Origin: Metridium senile | Taxonomy: Eukaryota; Cnidaria; Anthozoa; Actiniaria; Metridiidae | Direction of reading: 5' to 3' | Assembly (NCBI GenBank): GCA_949775045.1 | Contig: OX459105.1 | Location: 15,152,227 to 15,216,226, forward strand | DNA length: 64,000 nucleotides | Shown: one piece after another, positions 46,679-64,000 of the stretch | Position numbering within the stretch: position 1 is the first letter of the stretch | How the letters are laid out: every line of letters starts with the position of its first letter | Program-made: the position numbers and the translations under genes | The notes under the pieces: model-generated | What the model saw: only the letters and a program-made list of their open reading frames with translations | The model's database searches: none | Told to the model about the DNA's origin: nothing

Positions 46679-49600
46679 CTATCTAACTTTGAGCATTGTT
46701 TTCTTTAGTATTTGTTGTTCCTTTTTAAGGTTTCCATAGTATCGTAAAACATCAGGATGAGCTCGGACACATTTCTTGTCAAAGTCTAAAACTCTAAGAC
46801 TTTCAAGACTGCGAGCACGAGAAAGGGCAACATAACTTTGTCCATACTCAAATACATTGGCCAAGGATATCTCGACACAGTCTAATGTCATCCCCTAGAG
46901 AGAGAAAACAATAAATGATAAATGTATATTGTTAGAAAATATTGAAAAGGGACACTGCAATAAACAATTTGATTTATTGCTTTATACCAATGGTAGGGCT
47001 CCAAATAATAATAAAAATTAACCATATTTTCATCAGCATCATTCTCAGCAGCAGCATCATAATTGCAATCATTATCACCACCACTGCCATATCATGATTA
47101 TCATTTTCATCTTCTTTACCTGGCTCTTGTGTATAGACACTGCCCATGCAAGTTTGAGTGGCAGCTGATTCCTTGTTAACATGCCTCCGCCAGGTGTAAA
47201 TATAACCCATTTCTCCTGTGATATTGTTTTCTCGACCCCACATGCAAACTTGATAATAGGATTTACTAAATGGAAAAAAAGAGTGAGTCAGTAAATTTTG
47301 TTTTGAAACTGACATCATGACAATACAGTATGGTATATGTTATTAGGTGGTAGCTAATCACCTTTCTTTACAGCACTAGTATGGTGGCCCATTGTTATCA
47401 TAGAAAATAACGGAAAATTTGAATGTCAATTTCAACGTTTTTTTATTATTTTTTTCTATTATTTTTTTCATGTCATTTTTGATGTTTTTTTATATATTTC
47501 AACTCATTTTTTTTAATGTTTTTTGCTATAATAACAATGGGCCACCATACACTAGTGCTGAATTACGAGAGGTGCAGCTAATGTGGTGGAGTTGGTCCAA
47601 GCACTTACAGTACAAGGATGATACAGTATGATATAATTTATTTGTTTATTTATTCCAATGCAAACAGCAGTGACTGTTTTTTTAAGTCTATAAAACAATT
47701 AGTTTTAGCTAAATATATTAAACTCACCAACATTTCCAGAATCAAATCCTTTGACTACACCTCTGGCTCCATTAACAAGTCCTTGAGTGACATTCAGATT
47801 CTTGACTAACATTACCTGAAAATTGAAAATAAGATTTATAAGATAATGTAAGGTTCATAATTCTTCCTCCCATCTCTTCTCCCAGTAACATTCCCTCGTC
47901 TTGAGAGCCTTTGTTGATCCATCCATACATTTGTTCATCCATTTATTTCCCACTGTTCTTGCCCTACATCAAAGACACCATAAAAAGTCCTGACATTGTC
48001 TTTGGTGGTACACTTGAGCGTCATAATCATAAGCAAGAAAACAAAAGATTTATCATCCCCGGGGGAATTAGAAAACAAAGACCAAAGTGTTTCTTTTTCT
48101 AATTTCTTTTGTGTTGCTTATGATGATGACGCAATGTCCAGGCTTTAAAATACACACAATAAGTGGTCTGATATTGCAAATTTCAAGCCCGAAATGTGAG
48201 ACAAGGGTTCCTGTCCTCTTTAGACCCATGTAAGCTGCCTTGTTCCCTGCTCAGGAGTAATCGCTAACTTCTTATTGATATATGTTGTATGTAATTTTTC
48301 TAGGCAGTTGTAATTTGTATTCCCTGAAAAGCCTTTTAAGGACAAGAATAAAAATGTATGTATGTAGTGTATGTAATGCTGTACCTGTGCACCAATCTTG
48401 AGCTCAATCCTCTCTGCTACAGGCACCTGACGTGATATCACATGTGACTGCCCTGTATCGCTGTCACAAGCCTGGTAGATCTGCGACTTGCCAGTTATTT
48501 TGGATAGTTGAATTTCATTGATTTGGTCAACATTTTCCTTGTGTGTACACAGCTTTGTTGCAAGAACCCCATCTTTTTCAATGGTATTGTTTCTTGTGTC
48601 GGCCAACTTTGAGGTTATCTTGTCACAGCAGCTGAAATGTCAAGTTTTAGGAAAAAGTTCATATTTAAAAGTTATTTTAATGGCAGCAAATAAGTGTCTT
48701 TATTTTCATGAATATTTTACAATTCCCAATATCCTGGGTTAACCCATTCTAATTTTGTATATTAAGGACAGTTTCTTTCCTTCGTGTTATTAAAAACTAA
48801 TTTGTGAGTTATCAATGATTCATACTCTATAATAGATTAACAATTCAAATATTTTCTGTGGCAATTCCTTTAAACTAAATTCCAAAGGGCAATTAACTCA
48901 TAGAAAATCAAATTTCTGTAGAGTTATTAAGATGCACTATATTTCCAATTGTTTTACCTTCCAACTCTAATATTCTGTAGTATAGAAATAAATATTGGGT
49001 CTCTTTGTCGATACACATGAGTTAGCTGAATAGTATTATTGATGCACTTGTACCAGCCATCAGCCTGTAAATACAACATAATGAAACATTACTGGATGGA
49101 TAAAAACATGATTGGAGGGCTACTGAGTTGGCCACAGAGGGCCAGCTAGGACACAAATATTACTTTTCTCCCATCCCTAAGCCCTCATGGTCCCACTAAG
49201 TATACATAGCTCTTGGGTTGACATGGATGAAATAAAAATACGGTCAGAGCTGAATGATTGTTTGTGGATAAATGGGTAATCGGACTCCATCGCTGAAGGG
49301 AAGGAGATGATGAATCCACTTGTTCACCACATTCCCTTTATTGCTATAAATACATGAATTTTTATTTGGTAACCGTGTGTAGGGTTGAGCTTCGAGGCCT
49401 TGAAGTTATGAAACACATTTGTCATCCACCATAATGACAACAGTTTAACATCTTAACCCCTGAAGAGTAATGTTAAACTGGGTTTACCAACCCTTACAAC
49501 CAAAATTCATGTTCTAGTGTATATATATGTTTATGAGCTCATACCATATTTATCTACAGTGTACCTTTAACCTACACTCATCCCATTACTATCATCTCCT

Positions 49601-51516
49601 TCCCTTCAGCGATGGAGTCCGATTACCCATTTATCCACAAACGAAAAATTAATAAAAAATAAATAGACAAAGAGATAGGTAAATAAATATACTGGATAAA
49701 ATACATTTTACAAATGAAAGAATTACCATTGGTACAACAGATATGATAGCTACAATCTTGGACATAAATTAAATAGTTGACACTCGCTGTAAATGCTGCC
49801 ATACTATCCATTTCACAACCATTTTCTCCCCTCCTTCCGCCACCCCTGAACAAGGTATATTCATGAGAAAGAAACACCTTCAGGGAACACAACATTGCAT
49901 TGGGGGGAAGGGGGTATTAAATATGATCGTTCAAGTGATATTTATAAATACAGTAAAATATCAGATACATACTTGAAAACAGAATTTTTTAGTTTTCCCA
50001 TCAGTAAACTTTGAGACAGGTGGTAATTGCAGGAAATCCCCCGACAAGATCAACTGTATGCCGCCAAATGGCCTGTCGTTGTTCCTAACACATCTTGCAA
50101 CAGTTTCAAGTTTATCAAAAAGCTCTGCATCTACCATGGATATCTCGTCAATGATGAGTCGCTTGCATTTCTTCCATATTCGTAGTCTTGGTGGTCTTGA
50201 TGCAAGCTCAATGCATTGATCAACGTCTGCACTCCCACTTCCTATTCCTGTATAAAGTAAACATAAAAAAATTAAGATAAATAAATTACAATTAAATTTT
50301 GTAGTTATAATAATGTATTTATAATGTGTACTGTGTTTATATTTTCTATTTATGTTGATGTGTACATACAACACTTAAGTTCACACTGGCGACATAAGCA
50401 TAAGCAACATACGCAGACTCAGTTGGGCTTTGCTCATTAACCGCACTTGTCTTTTCTCACACCTAGTCAAAGAATGCTTCACTGAGTCTGCGTATGTTGC
50501 TTATGCTTATGCTTATGCTTATGTCGCTAGTGTGAACCAGGCTTTATGCGAGAGAAAAAAAATGTTTTAATCAAATTAGGATACGATAATGTCTAATTCC
50601 CATAAATAATATCTGTCATGTTTATTTACTTGTTTTATATAAATAAACAAACATGTTCACAGCCTTCAATATACCCACGAATGCTGCTGCCCCAGTGATA
50701 TTCTATTAAATAACGTGTATAATTAATTGTGTTAATGTTTTATATACCTGCAAACGCATGTAGTGTGGTCCCTCCTATATGACAAGCAGCAGCGCCAGTA
50801 CTAGCGGTGATAAACGTCCCCTCGGGCGGCAAAACACCGATGAGTTTCTTAAGAAGAAACGTCTTTCCAGTCCCTGCACTGCCAGTAAAGAACACACTCC
50901 TCCCACCTCGAACAGCTTTGATAACTTCTTGTTGTTCTGCAGTGTAATTATTCTGTAAACTCGAAACATTTAGCTTCTTTCGAGGTCCTGCATTACTCGA
51001 AGTACAACCAGTTTTTTGAATCTTACTTCTTTGTGGAGTAGTATTACCGTTTATCTCTGCGAAGGGTCTTTTCTTAGTTGTAAAATCTCGTTCTGTAAGT
51101 GGACTTATGGTCTCGAATCCACGAGGGACGTCGCTTCGAATTCTACTTCTCTCGGTCGCAAAGCCCGACTCTCTGTTTTGCGCTAGCTTCAACGACATAC
51201 ACTTCAAAAACAAGGCAAGTTTGCTAGGTGGACTGTTAGATATTAGGAGCTGTATATTTTGAGTAATAAGCTTTATAGTAGCTTTTCCTTCTTGGACAAA
51301 TTTTTTGTGAACTTGAATTTCTCGAAGACGGTAGTTCTTTCCTAACGGGGAACTTTTAGCAAGAATTCGAAGAACAATATCTCGAAATTCATCTCTTCCA
51401 AACACGATTGAGACATTCTTGTAAACTCTTCGACGTGTTACAGTCCCATTTGAAGCGTTTAGGCTCTCTACATTAACAGTACAATCCAAATCTCCAGCTT
51501 CCTTCCAGTCGGCCAT
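46679..51516 (-). CDS. PIF1: ATP-dependent DNA helicase PIF1, complete, 615 aa
   Basis: Exons in transcript order: 50748-51516, 49973-50247, 48958-49064, 48385-48631, 47728-47815, 47120-47265, 46679-46894. PIF1 is a 5'-to-3' superfamily 1B helicase that acts on G-quadruplexes, telomeres, replication forks and mitochondrial DNA. The N-terminal domain matches animal PIF1 ('[20 protein letters not shown]', '[12 protein letters not shown]'). Helicase motifs: I 'GSAGTGKT' at about 212-219; Ia '[19 protein letters not shown]'; II '[18 protein letters not shown]'; III '[18 protein letters not shown]'; IV '[17 protein letters not shown]'; '[19 protein letters not shown]'; V/VI '[19 protein letters not shown]' and '[18 protein letters not shown]'. 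Start chosen at 51516 (ATG GCC GAC, conserved, good context) and not the in-frame ATG 24 codons upstream. Human PIF1 is 641 aa. Head to head with ZnT7. Confidence 0.95.
47371..47560. mobile_element. Hairpin MITE
   Basis: CAGCACTAGTATGGTGGCCC and GGGCCACCATACACTAGTGCTG with AT-rich interior; PIF1 intron. Confidence 0.82.
47986..48363. mobile_element. MITE followed by a retroposon tail
   Basis: 47986-48146 is an inverted repeat (AGTCCTGACATTGTC with GACGCAATGTCCAGGCT; inner CATAATCATAAGCAAGAAAA). After it, 48180-48363 ends AAGAATAAAAATGTATGTATG, typical of a LINE 3' end. PIF1 intron. Confidence 0.6.
49259..49643. mobile_element. Long-ended MITE (family Z)
   Basis: TTGTTTGTGGATAAATGGGT and CGGACTCCATCGCTGAAGGG on the left pair with complements at 49595-49641; arms about 55 bp. 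PIF1 intron 2. Confidence 0.88.
50373..50545. mobile_element. Hairpin MITE, family F, copy 2
   Basis: TTCACACTGGCGACATAAGC to GTCGCTAGTGTGAACCAGGC, with the right arm expanded by three extra GCTTAT units. PIF1 intron 1. Confidence 0.88.
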
Positions 51517-52127
51517 CTTTAGAAATGTGAATGAAAGGATTTCTGTACGACGGTATTTTAAATTTTTGGAGTTTACCCTAACAACCAATCAGAATCTACC
51601 ACAGGGATCCCAAGATTAAAAAACTATTTTCCACAGGAACCCCAAAGTCAATTTATTTTGTCCTTTCCTTCATTTTTCTGATTTTTAAAAGACCAAAAAA
51701 AGAGCTACACTTACGTGTATTGATTTTCAGCTTTTTTAAAAACAACATATTTACTTGCTTCGAATAAAATAAATTTTATGAAATGAATCAAGAAATTCTA
51801 GAAAAAGTCATTTTTGATTTTCTTGGATATTCTGCCTTTTAAGAAAATATGAATTGCACATTTATATAAACGACTATTGTTGAGACTGATATAAGTACCA
51901 TTTAACTAAAAGAAAAAAAAAATTGAACGTCAAATTACAGTTTTCCACATTTCATTTCCGGTAACCATGAGCCTCTAGGGGGCACGTACCGGAAGTTGAA
52001 GACGAAGCTGCCACGTACTGTTGTGTGAAGTCTGATACTTTAATTCTTCTGATTAGAAAGATGTATTGACCATCTTAGACTGTTACTTTTATCCATTTTT
52101 AACCTTTAATTTCAACAACTAGACATC
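51517..52127. promoter_or_regulatory. Divergent promoter between PIF1 and ZnT7
   Basis: 611 bp between start codons. Around the PIF1 start, GTCGGCCATCTTTAG (51509-51523) is a YY1-like site. No obvious NRF1 site or TATA box. Confidence 0.45.
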
Positions 52128-59107
<6,980 letters not shown>

Positions 59108-59441
59108 GGATACATAAGCCAGTATTCAGTGCAAAATGGTACAGGCATTCACAAAGACAACTGTTTTCACTTCTATGGCGACGAAGCAAGTCAAACAACT
59201 GAAATAGAGTTAACAATTCTTGAACCCTTTTTATACAGAAACAGAAATGGATTCGTTGTTCTTATGAAGTCAAAGTCATCCCCACTGGGAGGGGTGTTAG
59301 TACTGTTATATGACAGTGGGTGGGGAGGGTGAGACAATAGTTCATAATAGTAGACCTTTTAATAAGTTATAACAAAGACTTTTATTATATGTGATATCAG
59401 AAGTCATAGATTACTAGCGATTTTCTTGAAAGCCTTATGTA

Positions 59442-59447
59442 AATAAA
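59442..59447 (+). terminator. SLC30A7: Candidate poly(A) signal of ZnT7
   Basis: AATAAA 335 bases after the stop codon, the first exact hexamer in the 3' flank. Confidence 0.5.
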
Positions 59448-59517
59448 ATAATGGAAAATGGTATTTGTGTCTTTTTCTCTGATTTATTGGAGTACATTAT
59501 ACCAAAATGATACCTTA

Positions 59518-59804
59518 TACACCTATTTCAAAAATCGTTGTCGCAGCCGAAGCTATAGTCCACATTCTCAAGCCTGCAAAGGATGTCGGTTGCATGGCCT
59601 TAATTTTGAGTTTTTAAAGAAATATTTGTATTCAGTTTATATCTACGACTGCAACAACTTGTTATGGTCATATAACACAAACAAATACAATCAAAATATG
59701 CTATGAATAAATCGATAACAAGAAACGAAATACCGACATCCTTTGCAGGCTTTAGAGTGTGGACTGTAGTTTCGATTGCGACTGTGATTTTTGAAATAGG
59801 TGTG
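59518..59804. mobile_element. MITE, family E, copy 1
   Basis: ACACCTATTTCAAAAATCGT to GTGATTTTTGAAATAGGTGT, inner TCAAGCCTGCAAAGGATGTC paired with GACATCCTTTGCAGGCTTTA. The same family is nested in the D element at 24391. Confidence 0.86.
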
Positions 59805-60541
59805 TATCTCATGTGAGCAGAGTTGTGTGCTAAAATAGTTCATGTATAGAGGTAGTGAGTGCGAGTCTCCATGATTAGTAGGGCACTTGTATCTGGCTAA
59901 ATTGAGATATTCAAAAAGTGATATATTAATTTATTTATTTTTATCTACTGCATGCTATGGTCATGATGCTTTTCAAACTGTATCTGACTTTTGTTTATCA
60001 AAACCTTTTCACTCAAACTAACTTTGGTTGGTCGTTTATATACAATGTACAGGCATTTCAGACCTCTTCAAAATGCAAAGGCATTTCAGACTGGAAACAA
60101 CGACAGTGCCAAGGGGAAGGAAACGGAATGCTGAATTTTACTCAAAGGAATGTCACTGGAAAAAGCCACCAACTTCGATAGTATGTAAATAGTTTGTAAA
60201 GTTATATTACTATGTAAATGTGCCTTGATCTTGTCAATTCGTATTTACAGTCTATATTTACAAACTATTTACACTACTATGGAAGTTGGTGGTTTTATCC
60301 AGTGTCGGTCGTAAAGTGTTTCGTTCCAGCAAAGTATCAACAGAATTGTAGCTTTGTGTTATTTGTATTTTACTTGCTTTAGTTTATGCTTTTTGACATG
60401 TTCTCGTGAATGCCCATGCATAGTGCAGTTAGTTGAGTATAAACCATGACGTACTGAGCAATCCCTGCTTTTATACGCGAAAACTCCGAAGAAACGTGTT
60501 GAAGTTCGATCAAGTAAAGATTTGTCAGTGACAAGGATGAG
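59805..60541. other. Intergenic stretch downstream of ZnT7
   Basis: No gene seen. It includes an inverted repeat at 60153-60304 (CACTGGAAAAAGCCACCAAC with its complement near 60300) and a fragment at about 60475-60515 (CGCGAAAACTCCGAAGAAAC) related to the G3 element at 11150. Confidence 0.55.
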
Positions 60542-61057
60542 TTAGTCATCTGTATTATTCATTGGATATAATATTCTGGTGTGCGGGCTGGTGAAGAATC
60601 CGGCCTCATCATGACTATCATCGTCATCATCATCATCATCCGTTATATCATCATATTGATAACTATCATTATAAACATTTGAAATGTCATCCCTCTCTAA
60701 TTGTCTCCGATTGGTCGACTTTTTTTCTCTGTGACCCGTAAATGAAGGCCTCTCCGTCCGTGGCTCACTTCTAGTTTGGCCTCTTATCGTATTCTTAGTT
60801 TCACGAGCAGCGAGAGTGTCTTTTAGTTCCTGATAGCGATGGTTCTTTTCCTCTATCAACCGCTGTACGCTTGCGTAAGTCTTCGATCATTTCTTTTGAC
60901 GGTTCATTGAAATCTCCGCTTTCCTTCTCCACTCGCGCTCATTCTCGAGTTCTTTCATCACAGCGTCTACTGATTCTGCGCTGAGCGAGGCTGTAGGATT
61001 CCGACCACTCGGAGAGTCAATCAGATTTTTCCTTTTTTCTTTGGGCCGGCCAGCCAT
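60542..61057 (-). pseudogene. Unrecognised basic/coiled-coil/acidic reading frame with an internal stop
   Basis: From MAGRPKEKRKN at 61057 the frame is open for 56 codons, meets TGA at 60887-60889, then continues in the same frame for 114 codons to a stop at 60542. The N-terminus has a GRPK AT-hook-like motif, followed by a Glu/Arg-rich helix (VMKELENEREWRRKAE) that would continue through 'QRLIEEKNHRYQELKDTLAA' as coiled coil. Then come a basic Arg/Thr region and a C-terminus with eight Asp in a row. In the 40 bp around the TGA another frame reads MIEDLRKR, which fits the coiled coil better, so two small compensating deletions are likely. No family recognised: possibly a decayed transposon ORF or a lost gene. 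Confidence 0.5.
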
Positions 61058-61478
61058 ATAATAAATAAAGGTTATTGAACGGTTGTTTGCATTTTGTTTT
61101 GTTTGCATATTATACTTGCTATGATTGCAAATTAATCTTGAAAAACCTTTTATATGAGTATTAATAATGCGTATTTTCAAATCAACTGTTTTAATACAAC
61201 TTTTCTTTTGTATTATACGAACACTTTTTTAAACTATTCTTTTAAACTAGTATACTTTTTATTTTGTTTTGTATAATCTTGAAAAACCTTTTATAGGAAG
61301 ATTTATAAATCGTATGTTTGAATCAACTGATTTAAATCGTGAGCTCAGTCTAGTGTGCTTTAACATAAGCTCAAAATGAACTGTGAGAATTGTGGGATCC
61401 TTATTCAGTGACTTTGTGTCGATTCTATGCTGGCTTCGCTAGTAGTGAGAAAGTGATATGATAAGAGTTAAGATACAA

Positions 61479-64000
<2,522 letters not shown>

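Noticed and set aside
47120..47318. Minus-strand frame reading [13 protein letters not shown]
   Set aside because: It is the wrong frame across PIF1 exon 6; the frame fixed by the neighbouring exons gives the conserved [11 protein letters not shown] motif.
60887..60889. TGA read as selenocysteine
   Set aside because: No selenoprotein family match and no convincing SECIS-like context; indels explain the frame better.

Overview
The window is nuclear DNA from an intron-rich, AT-rich animal genome. The gene content (augmin, DMAP1, PIF1, ALG2, ZnT7, a pair of Cys-loop channels, an EGF/discoidin secreted protein), the short exons with GT-AG introns, and the very dense load of hairpin-type MITEs and microsatellites fit a cnidarian, probably an anthozoan such as a sea anemone or coral. 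That assignment is an inference from protein style and repeats; the species cannot be named from the sequence alone. All gene models were built by hand: each exon was joined in frame through visible splice sites and compared with remembered animal orthologues.

Layout, left to right. (1) 221-7481, minus: HAUS3, a subunit of the augmin complex; the 3' part lies outside the window. (2) 7644-13875, plus: TTC4, a TPR co-chaperone, head to head with HAUS3; its fifth intron has all the hallmarks of a minor-spliceosome AT-AC (U12-type) intron. (3) 15225-21071 and 24763-29498, minus: two tandem paralogous Cys-loop ligand-gated channel genes. They look like GABA/glycine receptors, but carry a Gly-Glu-Arg motif before M2, where anion channels have Pro-Ala-Arg. 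(4) 33873-41573, minus: DMAP1, in 17 exons. (5) 42038-44497, plus: ALG2, head to head with DMAP1. (6) 46679-51516, minus: the PIF1 DNA helicase. (7) 52128-59107, plus: SLC30A7/ZnT7, head to head with PIF1. (8) 60542-61057, minus: an unrecognised coiled-coil/acidic reading frame broken by a stop, probably a decayed gene or transposon gene. (9) 61479 to the right edge, minus: the 3' end of a secreted protein with a Cys-rich segment, an EGF-like domain and an F5/8 type C (discoidin) domain.

The genes are not one pathway. Three housekeeping pairs (HAUS3/TTC4, DMAP1/ALG2, PIF1/ZnT7) share short divergent promoters with YY1-like and, in two cases, NRF1-like motifs. The two channel genes are a local duplication whose intron patterns have since diverged.

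Between and inside the genes there are roughly 25 families of hairpin-forming inverted-repeat elements, several present two to five times, two of them in nested arrangements. There are also a LINE 3' end, a reverse-transcriptase relic, tRNA-derived SINE sequence, minisatellites, and at least five short hairpins that look like the hammerhead-ribozyme cores of Penelope-like elements. Intergenic stretches hold no further gene that I can support. No CRISPR array, operon or prokaryotic feature is present.
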